NCBI RefSeq assembly: GCF_900538055.1
Contig: NZ_UZAC03000001.1
Span: 1,550,001-1,614,000 of the forward strand
Length of the DNA stretch: 64,000 nt
From: Pasteuria penetrans
GTDB lineage: Bacteria > Bacillota > Bacilli > Thermoactinomycetales > Thermoactinomycetaceae
Direction: 5' to 3'
The position numbers and the translations under genes are program-made. Of the stretch, positions 20,737-30,280 are shown in pieces. The notes under the pieces were generated by a model. The model was given only the letters and a program-made list of their open reading frames with translations, made no database searches and was not told the DNA's origin. How positions within the stretch are numbered: position 1 is the stretch's first letter; every line of letters begins with the position of its first letter.

Positions 20737-21047
20737 AAGCCCCTCTGACCACGCCCTACAACGCCAGGCGCATCATCCAAGTAGCTAACATCAAGTAAAC
20801 GGCCCTCCATCTCTACCATTCCTTGTTCCAAGTCCAAGCCCCGCAGCTGCAGGTCCTGACCCCGGATCCCAAGATAGCCATAATCCGTCTGTAATAGGAA
20901 ACCCTCGCTATCGAAACTTTCCACACCTACCACACCTGTAACGCGAGCAATACCCCGATTGGTAATCACAATTTCATGGGGTTTACGCGCCCGTGTATCC
21001 TCCACCTCTACACCAACCCCTTCCCTGTATGAACCATAGACAACCAC
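20715..21047 (-). CDS. yabP: sporulation protein YabP
   Basis: 110 residues. The core HEIVITNRGIARVTGVVGVESFDSEGFLLQTDYGYLGIRGQDLQLRGLDLEQG shows the YabP/YqfC family pattern: a repeated beta-rich fold with VxxVxSFDxxxFLLxTxxGxLxIxGxxLxI. YabP is a mother-cell protein required for spore cortex formation. It lies between rqcP and yabQ, overlapping the latter. No sigma-E promoter was convincingly seen in the ~100 bp before it. Confidence 0.9.
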   Translation of the reverse strand: MVVYGSYREGVGVEVEDTRARKPHEIVITNRGIARVTGVVGVESFDSEGFLLQTDYGYLGIRGQDLQLRGLDLEQGMVEMEGRLLDVSYLDDAPGVVGRGQRGLWGRLFA

Positions 21048-21151
21048 AGATCCACCTCACACCCATGGTTGGTACTTGTACAATCTATGAAATCCTCAGG
21101 TGACATAGAACCGGACAAGCCGTGGAAAATACGGGGCGGGGGAAAACGGAT

Positions 21152-21499
21152 CTAACGACGCCGACCCCCACCTTCCATCCATCCATCATCATTACCGATA
21201 GGGGAATTCTGTACCCCAAAATCCCCCGTTTTCCCCCCCACGGCTGAGGAATACTCCTCTGCTACTAATTGATACAAGGAAGATGCCTCCTCCTTTCGAA
21301 CCACTTTAGAGAACCGCACAACCTTGACAGTCACACGTCTTCTCCCCAAATGCAACTCGATGGTATCCCCGAGGGAAAGTTCCGCCCCCGGCTTAACGGG
21401 ACGGCCGTTGACCCACACGCGCTTCTGTTCACAAGCTTCTTTGGCCACCCCCCGTCTCTTGATCAAGCGAGAAACCTTAAGAAATAAATCAACACGCAA
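21152..21499 (-). CDS. rqcP: S4-domain ribosome quality-control protein RqcP (YabO)
   Basis: Small RNA-binding S4 protein that supports alanine tailing on stalled 50S subunits with RqcH. The S4 core is clear at the N-terminus (RVDLFLKVSRLIKRRG, then RVWVNGRPVKPGAELSLGDTIEL). I chose the TTG at 21499 because it aligns with the family start MRLDKFLKVSRLIKRR and has GGGGTGA just upstream; the frame opens at a GTG at 21508. A C-terminal extension of ~30 residues, Gly/Asn-rich, goes beyond the usual ~86 residues. The divergent amidase gene starts only 36 bp away. Confidence 0.92.
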   Translation of the reverse strand: MRVDLFLKVSRLIKRRGVAKEACEQKRVWVNGRPVKPGAELSLGDTIELHLGRRRVTVKVVRFSKVVRKEEASSLYQLVAEEYSSAVGGKTGDFGVQNSPIGNDDGWMEGGGRRR

Positions 21500-21534
21500 G
21501 GAATTCACCCCATTCTGTACTATCCGTTGGAAAA

Positions 21535-23175
21535 ATGAAAAAAAATTATTCTCATGATCACCTACTACCTCATAAGGGCAAACCCCGCCCCCACCGACAC
21601 ATATTCCAATTCCCTATACCCAATCCAAACCTACCACAGGAGTTGATAGCAAACTTGCGAAAACAATGGCTCATAGGTATAAGTCTAATTTCCCTGAGCA
21701 TCAGTATCGTTTCCGGATACCATCTCCTCCCCCCCAAAAAACCTATTCCATCCGAATTATCAAGCAGAACCTCACTACCTACTACATCCAACCGGGTCAG
21801 CAAACCCATGCCCTTCCTCTCTAACCGCCATATCCCAAACCCAACCGTACGAAAATCTCTCCCCCAGATCCCTCATAATCCATCCTTACGTCCACCCGAA
21901 CAGGGGAACAGCGGGGATACCCACCCCCAAAAAATAAACACTCCAGTACCCCTGAATCCTAGTGATCAAAAGGGAATATTACAAAACATAGCCCACTATC
22001 CCATCCGTCCACCTACCAACCTGAACCACGATCATGGACTATGGAAAAAAGCCCTGGTATCGATCCAAACTCTCCGGCACAAATTCCCTCTTCTGGATCA
22101 ACTACCGCGTACGATACAGGGACTCAAAAGAATGGTGCAACATCCACACCAGCTCTCATTACTCTTCAGCACGGTTTTCAACGATATACATGACAGCCCA
22201 ACGGATAACCCAATGGTATCAAAGGGGAACGGAAATACACCATCCCGTGAAGGGCCTCCACAAAAAACAGACGCTCTTCATCCTATCCGCGCATTGGCCA
22301 CCGCCTTAGATTGGCAAGAGAATGAGGAAAAAAATTATCAAATTACTGAATTGACACAAAAAATTGCCCATAACGCAGCCACACCAGAAGACCTGATTGC
22401 ACTGCGCGAACTACAACCCCACACCGAACAAGGAAAAAGGGCACAAGAGAATCTCGATACGGTCATCCACACTCTACTACCCAACGACAACGGGGAAGGA
22501 AATATCCCTCCTCCAACCCACATAACAAAACGCTTCTACCGGCCCAATGTGGCTATTTCCTATGCCCACAGGTGGGCCTTTGCCCGCAATGAGGAACCCA
22601 ACTACCGATATTTCTCCCGCCTACTTCAATGCAAGAACTGTTGGAGGGACTGCACCAACTTTGTTTCACAAACCCTTCACGCAGGGGGCCTGGCCCCACA
22701 CTATGGGGATCATTATGCAACTTCATCATGGTATCCTGCTAAAATTGAATGGAATAGGGAGGAAGTACAAAGGACCACCCCACCCTCCATCACCTGGAGC
22801 ATAGCCGATTCTCTGCAACGCCATCTCGCACAACGGGGAGCAAAATCCATACAAACTACCCCTACGATGGGGGAAAAATCCCTCTCCCTAGCTGCCTATA
22901 AAACCCTGTACACCCACTTGGAAATTGGGGATCCCCTTTTCGGCGACTGGGCAGGGGATGGGGACTTTGATCATGTTGCCATCATCAGCAAAAGAGGACC
23001 TCTTTCGAACGGGGAAGGAGGACAACCATATCCCCATATGCTCTATGTAACCCAACACACCCCAAACCGTAAGGACCATCCCATTACCGTCTGGTTTGCA
23101 GGAAACCACCAAGCACGCCTGAAGGGATACTCCATCAGTAGCCTCTCTGCACAGCATTTTCTACCCCAGGAATAA
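21535..23175 (+). CDS. secreted or membrane-anchored amidase-domain protein
   Basis: 546 residues. A cytoplasmic N-tail is followed by one membrane segment (WLIGISLISLSISIVSGYHLL, ~43-63), then a ~290-residue low-complexity, Pro/Asn/His-rich linker. The C-terminal ~170 residues form a putative amidase domain of the PF12671 type: the hallmarks are NVAISYAHRWA, RDCTNFVSQTLHAGG with the candidate catalytic Cys, and a His in DFDHVAIISKRG. Such domains probably cleave peptide cross-links in cell walls or spore layers. The gene lies opposite to its neighbours, exactly where yabN (MazG-type) sits in Bacillus; it is divergent from rqcP (36 bp) and convergent with the flippase gene (3 bp apart). Confidence 0.85.
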   Translation: MKKNYSHDHLLPHKGKPRPHRHIFQFPIPNPNLPQELIANLRKQWLIGISLISLSISIVSGYHLLPPKKPIPSELSSRTSLPTTSNRVSKPMPFLSNRHIPNPTVRKSLPQIPHNPSLRPPEQGNSGDTHPQKINTPVPLNPSDQKGILQNIAHYPIRPPTNLNHDHGLWKKALVSIQTLRHKFPLLDQLPRTIQGLKRMVQHPHQLSLLFSTVFNDIHDSPTDNPMVSKGNGNTPSREGPPQKTDALHPIRALATALDWQENEEKNYQITELTQKIAHNAATPEDLIALRELQPHTEQGKRAQENLDTVIHTLLPNDNGEGNIPPPTHITKRFYRPNVAISYAHRWAFARNEEPNYRYFSRLLQCKNCWRDCTNFVSQTLHAGGLAPHYGDHYATSSWYPAKIEWNREEVQRTTPPSITWSIADSLQRHLAQRGAKSIQTTPTMGEKSLSLAAYKTLYTHLEIGDPLFGDWAGDGDFDHVAIISKRGPLSNGEGGQPYPHMLYVTQHTPNRKDHPITVWFAGNHQARLKGYSISSLSAQHFLPQE

Positions 23176-23178
23176 CCC

Positions 23179-24852
23179 TCATGGCACTTGATTCCCCGCG
23201 GCGGGTCTCCTCCAGAAGGATCGAAACTCCCCCCATGTAAAAAGATTCATTTTATGACAGGGCCAGGCAAACGCCAAGAGGATCGCCATACCCACAACTA
23301 AAACCTCCACAGTTGCACCAAAACGGGAAACCCCTAACCCAAGGGATTCCAGAACCCGATACAGGGCCATACCTACACCAATTGCTAAGAAACTGGCAGA
23401 AAGACTGGCGGGTAACCACCCCCATATCCTCCCCCGCAGAGAAAACTTCCTTACGAGACCGCGCACACTGACGTAGGCCGATACCATATAGGCCAGGAGA
23501 CCTGCCGCAGCGGCCCCATACAATCCGAAATCAGGAATGAAGAGGAAATACCCAAGCACGCGTACCACTAGACCCGGAACCAGGTAAAGAACGGGCCTGT
23601 ACAGATTACCCTCCGCCTGCAAAAGAGTCGCTGCTATAGATGTAAGACCAGAGAACAATGTTGTGAAGCTCAACAAAACAAGATACCCCGTTGCCTCGTC
23701 ATTGGCATACAAAAACATATTCAATGGCCTAGAAAGCATTGCCAATCCAATTGAAGCAAGCAAACCCACCACCCAGGTAAACCTCAAGACACGTTCCACT
23801 TGCTCTCTGGCCAATGTACGATCGGATAACTGTAGGGAAGCTACTACACTAGGAAGAGCTGCCATATTGAGGGCTGTAAAAATTGTGGAACCCCCGTGGA
23901 GCAAAGGCTGAGGCTTATTGAAAATAGCCATAGCCCTTCTACCGCTACCAACCCAGTCCTCCACCCCCCAGGAGATCAGAACGTTAGGAATGATGAATGA
24001 TCCCAATGAGGTGTGTAGGGACTGGAAAAACGCTACGATACACATGGGGAAAGCCACCCCCAACAAGGACCACCAAGTCCCAAAAAGGGAATAGGAAGAA
24101 TCGGGGCGACGACGATCTACTGGAATAGGTAAAGGGGAGGAAGAGGAGGGGAAAGGACGCATCCAGCGCTTCGTAAAAAAGTAACAACCGATCAACAACA
24201 GTAAGGCCGAACACCCCCCTGTGAAATAACCAAACAGGGCACCAGCCCCTGCCCGAACCGCCTCCGACATCGGAAGAGGAATAGCCTCCCCTGTAAGGAA
24301 AACAGCAGCACCGATAACCGTACACACCTTCACCAGTTGCTCCGCTACCTCAGAACCCGCAGTGGGAAACATAACCTCATGGCCTTGAAAAAAGCCCCGC
24401 AATGCGGAAATAGCGGGAATGACGAGAAAGGAGAAGGATATGGATTGGATAGGCAGGGTCATCAAATCCGGACTCTGCATCAAACCAGCAATGATAGGCG
24501 CACCAAAAAAGAAACACAAAAAGCAAACCCCACCTATAATCATGAGTAACCCTAGGGAGGAACGTAGGACCCGCAAGGCCCCCGCTTCATCGTAGCGAGC
24601 ACGGCACTCAGCGACTAACTTGGAAACGGCCAGGGGAAAACCCACCACAGCAAAAACGATCAGGCTATGGTAAACAACGGAAACCTGATGATAAATGAAG
24701 AAACCCACGTTCCCAACCTCTTGCTGATAAATGAAACGATATACTGACCCCAGTACCTTACTGACGATAGATGCAACAATGAGGATCATCGCCCCACGGA
24801 AAAGACGCACTAATCCCTCTACCCCTTCTGTCCACTCTTGTTCAACCCCCAT
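23179..24852 (-). CDS. SpoVB/YabM-type lipid flippase (MOP superfamily)
   Basis: About 557 residues with roughly 14 membrane segments. The N-terminal signature RGAMILIVASIVSKVLGSVYRF is that of the polysaccharide transporter/SpoVB family. Members flip undecaprenyl-linked precursors; SpoVB serves cortex synthesis. The ATG at 24852 (MGVEQEWTEG) with GGGGGG a few bases upstream is preferred over the frame start at 24891. It sits just downstream of spoVT as yabM does in B. subtilis, so the orthologue is likely YabM. The last codons are 3 bp from the convergent amidase gene. Confidence 0.9.
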   Translation of the reverse strand: MGVEQEWTEGVEGLVRLFRGAMILIVASIVSKVLGSVYRFIYQQEVGNVGFFIYHQVSVVYHSLIVFAVVGFPLAVSKLVAECRARYDEAGALRVLRSSLGLLMIIGGVCFLCFFFGAPIIAGLMQSPDLMTLPIQSISFSFLVIPAISALRGFFQGHEVMFPTAGSEVAEQLVKVCTVIGAAVFLTGEAIPLPMSEAVRAGAGALFGYFTGGCSALLLLIGCYFFTKRWMRPFPSSSSPLPIPVDRRRPDSSYSLFGTWWSLLGVAFPMCIVAFFQSLHTSLGSFIIPNVLISWGVEDWVGSGRRAMAIFNKPQPLLHGGSTIFTALNMAALPSVVASLQLSDRTLAREQVERVLRFTWVVGLLASIGLAMLSRPLNMFLYANDEATGYLVLLSFTTLFSGLTSIAATLLQAEGNLYRPVLYLVPGLVVRVLGYFLFIPDFGLYGAAAAGLLAYMVSAYVSVRGLVRKFSLRGRIWGWLPASLSASFLAIGVGMALYRVLESLGLGVSRFGATVEVLVVGMAILLAFAWPCHKMNLFTWGEFRSFWRRPAAGNQVP

Positions 24853-24937
24853 TGTACCCCCCGCCCCGGTAACGGGGCAAACCAAGGTCACAAATGGACC
24901 GCAGAAAAAACAGTGCGCCCAACCAAGAGACCCCTTC

Positions 24938-25480
24938 TCAATGTTCCATTTGTTTTCCTAAGAAAACTGCAGCTGTACTGGCCAACTTCGTTTCCGTATC
25001 CCCCATAACGGTACCCTCCTGTTTGGAAAAAAGGACAACAGCACCGATCGGGTCACCACCAGAAATAATGGGTACGATCACATAGGACTGATACTCCTCA
25101 CCCTGATTTCGTACGATCTCAGCCCTACCCCCTTGGGCCTCGAGGTGGGTACGCCGTTGATCCATACAATTCTCCAGAAGTTCACTCACGGGTTTGTCCA
25201 CATAATCCTTCTTGAGGACACCCGCCACCGATATGACAGTATCCCTGTCACAGATCAATGTAGCATGATGTAAACTCTCATAAAGTGCCTCTGCATATTC
25301 CTGAGCGAAATCCCCTAGTTCCCCGATAGGGGAATATTTTTTTAGGATAACCTCCCCATCCCGATCTACAAAAATCTCGAGGGGATCGCCCTCCCGGATA
25401 CGAAGGGTTCGACGGATTTCCTTAGGAATTACCACACGCCCCAAATCATCGATTCGGCGCACAATGCCCGTTGCCTTCAT
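24938..25480 (-). CDS. spoVT: stage V sporulation regulator SpoVT
   Basis: 180-residue forespore transcription regulator acting with sigma-G. The N-terminal AbrB-type swapped-hairpin domain is near-canonical (MKATGIVRRIDDLGRVVIPKEIRRTLRIREGDPLEI), followed by a linker and a GAF-like C-terminal domain (residues ~56-178, with GGDPIGAVVLFSK). Length matches the family. GTGGGGGAAC upstream of the ATG is the likely Shine-Dalgarno. A consensus sigma-G promoter lies ~75 bp upstream of the start codon. In B. subtilis mfd lies upstream; here decayed DNA does. Confidence 0.97.
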   Translation of the reverse strand: MKATGIVRRIDDLGRVVIPKEIRRTLRIREGDPLEIFVDRDGEVILKKYSPIGELGDFAQEYAEALYESLHHATLICDRDTVISVAGVLKKDYVDKPVSELLENCMDQRRTHLEAQGGRAEIVRNQGEEYQSYVIVPIISGGDPIGAVVLFSKQEGTVMGDTETKLASTAAVFLGKQMEH

Positions 25481-25552
25481 AACGTGCGTTCCCCCACTTC
25501 CATTGATAAAGGTTTTAATTCGAAATCAGTTATGCAATGGAAACCATGGCTG

Positions 25553-25582
25553 TAGTATGAGATGGAAGACGCAGGATTATGC
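25553..25582 (-). promoter_or_regulatory. sigma-G (forespore) promoter of spoVT
   Basis: On the minus strand GCATA, an 18-base spacer and CATACTA match the sigma-F/sigma-G consensus (GHATR-N17/18-CATWMTA) at every fixed position. It lies 73 bp before the spoVT start codon. B. subtilis spoVT is known to be sigma-G dependent. Confidence 0.8.
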
Positions 25583-25740
25583 GAACTCCTCCTTGTATGT
25601 ATTTCCGTACAAAATCTTTACCCACATTATAATAGTTAGAAAGGCATGCGGCTTCCACTCTACTTGCCCCCGAAACGCGAAAAAGGACAAAATAGACCGG
25701 GGCATCCGAGGGATCATTTCTTCCCAGTGTTACCCATGAA

Positions 25741-25986
25741 TTACCATCCTACCCAACGATCGATGACTATCGTCCCAAACGAACATGGATACAAACACGA
25801 ATCAAACGGTAGGGTGAAAAATACCTTGGGACGGTGGTCCCCTCCATCCCACGTCCAAACCACAATATCATCCCCCTGTCTTGGAAACGGTGATTCCGAG
25901 ACAACAGTAAAACCTTTCCTAAGTCCAGAAACCCTCCCAATATCGCCCTTCCTACCACCCATCATCCATATTCCATAACATCCCAC
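25741..25986 (-). CDS. hypothetical small protein upstream of spoVT
   Basis: An 81-codon frame (GTG first, internal ATG-ATG at codons 8-9 with GGAATATGG before it). The product looks beta-rich (GDIGRVSGLRKGFTVVSESP, GDDIVVWTWDGGD) and protein-like in composition. I do not recognise a family. It lies between a long terminator-like hairpin and the spoVT promoter in a zone of decay, so it may be a gene fragment. Confidence 0.3.
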   Translation of the reverse strand: MGCYGIWMMGGRKGDIGRVSGLRKGFTVVSESPFPRQGDDIVVWTWDGGDHRPKVFFTLPFDSCLYPCSFGTIVIDRWVGW

Positions 25987-26008
25987 CCATTAGCCAAACT
26001 ACACGCCC

Positions 26009-26065
26009 GATGGGGAAGGCTGGGAGGAAATCAGGAAAGATCGAATCCCTCCTAGCCTTCCCATC
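26009..26065 (-). terminator. long hairpin, probable terminator
   Basis: Near-perfect inverted repeat with ~19-bp arms (GATGGGGAAGGCTGGGAGG and CCTCCTAGCCTTCCCATC). It directly abuts the end of the minus-strand frame at 26064-26366. On the plus strand it is followed by ACAATTTT. Confidence 0.5.
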
Positions 26066-26366
26066 ACAATTTTGCTAAACCCTCCATGGTGGGATTATCA
26101 TCGTTTGTCACCCTGAAGAAAGAGAAGAAAATTTGCAGTATCCATGCGGGACTTCCCAACCGAGACAAGCAAACCATGGATCCCCATGGTACTAGAACCC
26201 CCACACAATCCCATGTCGACCCATGTTCCCATACTACATCCCTCTCACAAGGATCCATTGTACACACAGGTTTCAAAATGCATGATTTCCGTGGTGCTGA
26301 AACAACACCCCATTCTATAAAATCCCCTGGAATGGGTAGAAGAGATCCTGTTTGAAACAAAAACAT
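26064..26366 (-). pseudogene. fragment of unrecognised gene
   Basis: A 100-codon minus-strand frame that ends right at the hairpin at 26009-26065. The product has hydrophobic and Cys-containing stretches (GVLVPWGSMVCLSRLGSPAW). A stop immediately precedes the ATG. A second open frame (26245-26439) overlaps upstream, as if a longer gene had suffered a frameshift. No family recognised. Confidence 0.25.
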
Positions 26367-26940
26367 GGGTCATTCCGGGGAAACCGCAAGAAAATAACGA
26401 ACGCAACAAACTCCATGTCGGAACATGTCTGGGTCCCAATAAAATTTTTTCAGTGAAACATCCGAAAAATGGAAATGAACCATAATTGTGATCTTCTATA
26501 GCCAGTCCTTCGTTTTTCGCAACCGTACTAACAATTGAGAACCATTTTTAGGAGTTACCAGCATACCATCCGGTTCCCTTACTAGATAACCAACAAAAAC
26601 GCATTATTATTCCCATGTGATGTTTTGAAAATTATTATTTATTTTAATTTTTAGAAATTTAAACATATGGAATGAATACCCCCTGTTTCCCTGCCCCCCA
26701 ATCTTTTTTCTTAAAAAAATCCGCTTTTCTAGATTGATTTACTATCTATAAAATATGATTATTACAACATAATATCCCCATACAATGGGATCTCAAAATA
26801 ATACTAAATTACAATTCATTGTAAAAAAAACCTTTACAACTACCCCACGGAAGATCACACACCCCAAACATAACCCCGTCCAACCTAACTACAACAACCG
26901 ATCAACTTCAAACACTGATCGAAAATGGATCAGAAAATGA
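26367..26940. other. AT-rich region without a clear gene
   Basis: No supported coding sequence. AT-rich at 26620-26830 with no recognised promoter partner. Confidence 0.4.
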
Positions 26941-27228
26941 ATTCATGGTGTTGGTGAAAATAATGGCGACAGAAATGACCCCCGCCCCCATCCTATCACT
27001 TTTTACTTTGCTAATACCTACCCAAACAAATCTTTCGTAAATGAAATCGTTTATCAATGGACAGATGTGGATCAAGACGCAAGGTCTAGTCCCCATACCA
27101 AAACCGTTCATACAAAATCCAACGTTACAGAATGTATCCCCTATCCCCAAAAACAACCCCCCCTACCTTTTACACAATGGGTTCGTAATTTCCCCATTCC
27201 ACCCCAACCGGGTATCCTCTTTCCATAG
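26941..27228 (+). pseudogene. degenerate coding remnant with GVGxN motif
   Basis: The frame after the TGA at 26938 reads IHGVGENNGDRNDPRPHPITFYFANTYPNKSF... to a TAG at 27226, with protein-like composition (IVYQWTDVDQDA, FTQWVRNFPIPPQP). The same frame is also open before that TGA. Its first ~20 residues resemble two short minus-strand sequences at 38990-39110 and 62690-62790 that also read GVGAN followed by Gly/Ser/Asn. No start codon or ribosome site is evident. Confidence 0.3.
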
Positions 27229-27424
27229 CAACTAGGAAAAGGGAACCCGCACCATGGGAAAGATGGGCAGGGTTGTCTCCCCTTGTTACATAACGAATCC
27301 AAAATTTGTTCCAACGATAATAATTATTATAATCACTATACTATTTGGAAGCATATCGGGGGAATGCTTTATTCCTCCTGACCCCAAACTGTGGTGAAGG
27401 GTAAGAAGGGATTGAACTAACCTA

Positions 27425-28273
27425 ATGCATTCCATCACCTGGTCCTGTATTACCAAAAGGACCTCCCGTACAAAGAAAAGGACTTACTGGGAGAGAAATA
27501 TCCGCTGCCTGGGGTACGGATTGCTCCAACTGTCGGCAAAAGCACCGGAGGGAATCACTGCTATTCTAGGAAATCCGGGTGCAGGAAAGTCCATCCTGAT
27601 ACGTATGACTGCCCTGGAACAAGTCCCTGATGATGGACATATTGCTTATACCGGTATCTACGATGAGCCCTTCCTATGGAAATTAGGCAACGCCCACCGC
27701 AAAATAAGCCAGGCGACTGGATTACGCCATCATCTCCATTATCTACCTATTCGTGGACGAATCGCTACTATGCAAACCGTAGAAAACATCCTCCTACAGG
27801 CAGCCCAGTCCAAAAAATGGCCCCAACCGCGACTCCTTTGTCGGCGTGAAATTATGCAAGGGGGACTCGCCCGCTACCGCCATAGACCCGCTTGTACCCT
27901 AATGGGTTCAACTTGGAAAAAATTCATGATCATCCGTTCCAGACTATTGCAACCCGTCTTCTGGCTTCTGGACGAGCCCACATATGGCCTGGATCCCCTA
28001 GGGAAACAGCTACTGGAAAGGGCTTTGCAAGAACGTCCTAAAAACAGTGTAACCGTTCTCTCCACCACGTACGATCTAAAATTGGCAGAGCGGGCCGACC
28101 ACCTCATCCTCCTAGACAATGGTATCTGCAAACAACATGGAAAAAAAAATCTCCTCATTGCCTCTATCCCCGAAAAAACGGTCACCGCATGGTATAAAAA
28201 TATGCATACAACTTGTTTCAACTCCCATCGTCCCTCTCTCCCAGGGCAAATTCATCCACCGCCACACCCGTAA
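27425..28273 (+). CDS. ABC-transporter ATPase-like protein, signature motif lost
   Basis: 282 codons. Walker A is GNPGAGKS (~residues 48-55) and Walker B with its glutamate is FWLLDEPTYGLDP, followed by a D-loop and a switch-like STTYD. Where LSGG is expected, just before Walker B, the sequence reads TLMGSTWKKFMI, so the signature needed to close on ATP in the partner subunit is missing. No permease gene is adjacent. The N-terminus is short and odd (many Thr/Arg/Lys). It may be a decaying gene or an ATPase with a changed role. No strong Shine-Dalgarno was found at 27425. Confidence 0.6.
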   Translation: MHSITWSCITKRTSRTKKRTYWERNIRCLGYGLLQLSAKAPEGITAILGNPGAGKSILIRMTALEQVPDDGHIAYTGIYDEPFLWKLGNAHRKISQATGLRHHLHYLPIRGRIATMQTVENILLQAAQSKKWPQPRLLCRREIMQGGLARYRHRPACTLMGSTWKKFMIIRSRLLQPVFWLLDEPTYGLDPLGKQLLERALQERPKNSVTVLSTTYDLKLAERADHLILLDNGICKQHGKKNLLIASIPEKTVTAWYKNMHTTCFNSHRPSLPGQIHPPPHP

Positions 28274-29330
28274 CCATAACCGAACAGCAAACTCAACAGA
28301 AGCAATTCCCAACAAAAAATTCCAATTCTTAAGGATTTGATATCCTAAATGAACTACAAAATATCCATAAAAAAGGGTATATTAATAGAGAAAAGAGTAA
28401 AAACACAAGGTGCTGCGGAAAAATGACACCCTATTCGCATGCCTTGTGTATTTGCCATGGGATGCTAGGCTAGGGGAAAAGTTCCGCACAACGCCGAATA
28501 GGGCTAGCATCTTAGCCAACAACCCCCACACAGAACCATAACACATACTACCCTCGCATTATGCGCGGATCTTATAAGCCCCTATCTTAGTATAATGGAT
28601 AGCCAATGAGCGGAATAGGTTCCCGTACCTCCCTCCGTATATACTGAATCCACCTTATGGGCCTTTCGCATGCTATTGAGCTTCTTATACCTCATTTTGG
28701 CCTGGTAGGTAGGCCAAAACGCGGATATATATACTCAATGGAAAAATCCCGATCAGTTTCCAGGGATTTAGAAAACTCTGCTGGGAACTTTATACCCTAC
28801 ACCCGATGGTTGTCCACTTGTTGATAGCCCCCGAGGCAGTGGACTGTGTTTGGGAATGGGTGGCAAGGATAAGGGGGAGAAACAAGAACAAAACAGCCCC
28901 TTTGAGAACAACCCCCCGATATTCCCGATAGGGGTGGTTGCCCCGCTGATGCTGTGTGTCTTACCCCTAACACCCTGCGAAGGTCATGATGGACACCAGT
29001 TGATGAATCGAGGGATTGCAAAGGGGCGCCTTGGCCCCATGAGAAACTACGGTAGTGTATTCCCCTAAACCATCCCTCGAACGGAACACCTCTGGGTCTG
29101 AACCACCTGATGAGTAAGACAGCAACCGCCTTAGCTTCCCCGTTCACCCCCATGAAGAAATGCAAACCATCCCCTTTGTCGCTACCAGCCCCCTATCCAT
29201 AGGGTGCCCCTCTATCTGGGGCTAAACTTGATGAGTGGGAAGAGTCGTGCAGTTCCCTCGGGATATTATGGTCCGCTGTGGCATCCAATCCCGCCGGAAT
29301 TCCTAAATACCCCAAAGCAAGAACCGGGGG
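28274..29330 (-). ncRNA. degraded group II intron, 3' end at ~28493
   Basis: Read on the minus strand, 28490-28575 contains GATCCGCGCATAATGC-GAGG-GTAGTATGTG...GGTTCTG and then GTTGGCTAAGATGCTAGCCCTATTCGGC. These align with domains V and VI of the intron copies at 18998 and 46366. The domain V lower helix has lost pairs and carries a small insertion. The upstream minus-strand sequence to ~29330 is GC-rich and structured and may be the rest of the ribozyme, but I cannot align it confidently. No protein is encoded. Confidence 0.4.
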
Positions 29331-29784
29331 GACCACAAAAATACCGCCTCTTATTGCTTCCTTCACCATTGCTCTTATAACATATTATATATTTAATTTT
29401 TTCCAATATAAAACATTAGTATTATATTATGATATTGATTTTACCTAAATGTTTTCACTCAATATATGTTATTTTATATATATTTATTAATATTTGTCTA
29501 TTTGTAAAATATTTGGATACTACTTGATAAATTTCCTCCTTTCCTCCAGAAACTAGGGAGAAATTACCCTCTCGATCGCGATGAATATCTTGATGGAAAT
29601 TTTTATAATGCGAATACTCCCCCTTGTTAGATCATTGTTTCCCACCGATCGCAGGACATTTATCCCAGAAAACGAAAGCCTCAAATCCCTCCTGAGGAGA
29701 AATCTCATATCATTTTTCCCATCTCCCTTGCATTACTGACATATCTGCGCTAGAATCTACTACGATGAAATCCTCACTTACCCT
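29331..29784. other. AT-rich intergenic DNA
   Basis: No gene seen; strongly AT-rich between 29370 and 29530. Confidence 0.4.
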
Positions 29785-30280
29785 TCAATCCATCGATAAA
29801 CTCATTACGTATTGAGGGGGTTTTTTCTCGGGGTAGTCTGAATATAGTATCCGAATATCGGACTCCATGGCTGGGGATCCTATATTGGATGGGCCCCCAA
29901 CAGTAAAGGATAGGGGGAAAGGGGTCGCACCGCTGGGTTCACATAACAAATAGGCTAAGTAAGGGTATTTATGATCGTTGTTATCCTTGTAGTTGTGTCT
30001 GATGTAACTCGATATTGATGTAAAAAAATATACCAAGAATCAAATTACAGCAAAAATTTTCTCTAAAAAAGTCGGGAGTCCTACGCCCTGGATCATACAG
30101 CGCACCCGGTTTTGGCAGGATTTTAAGTTTCAGAAAAAACACTTGAGTCAGATTATTTAGCACAATCCCACATCCGTTGGGTATAGGGAGCAAGTCAAGA
30201 ATGCAAATTTCTGTATTCGAAACCAGCAAACTCACTTCAGGTAAAGGAAGGGAGGATCCCTGAAGTCGGGGGGATGACAT
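29785..30280 (-). pseudogene. possible frameshifted gene remnant
   Basis: Two overlapping minus-strand frames, 29981-30280 (99 codons) and 29785-30036 (83 codons), both have protein-like composition (SLLVSNTEICILDLLPIPNG; LCEPSGATPFPLSFTVGGP). They would join with one frameshift near 30010 into ~180 residues. No family recognised and no convincing ribosome site. Confidence 0.22.

Noticed and set aside
28797-29165. 122-codon minus-strand ORF in the 28.8-29.2 kb region
   Set aside because: Composition (Gly/Arg/Ser/His) and structured GC-rich DNA fit a non-coding RNA relic better than a protein.
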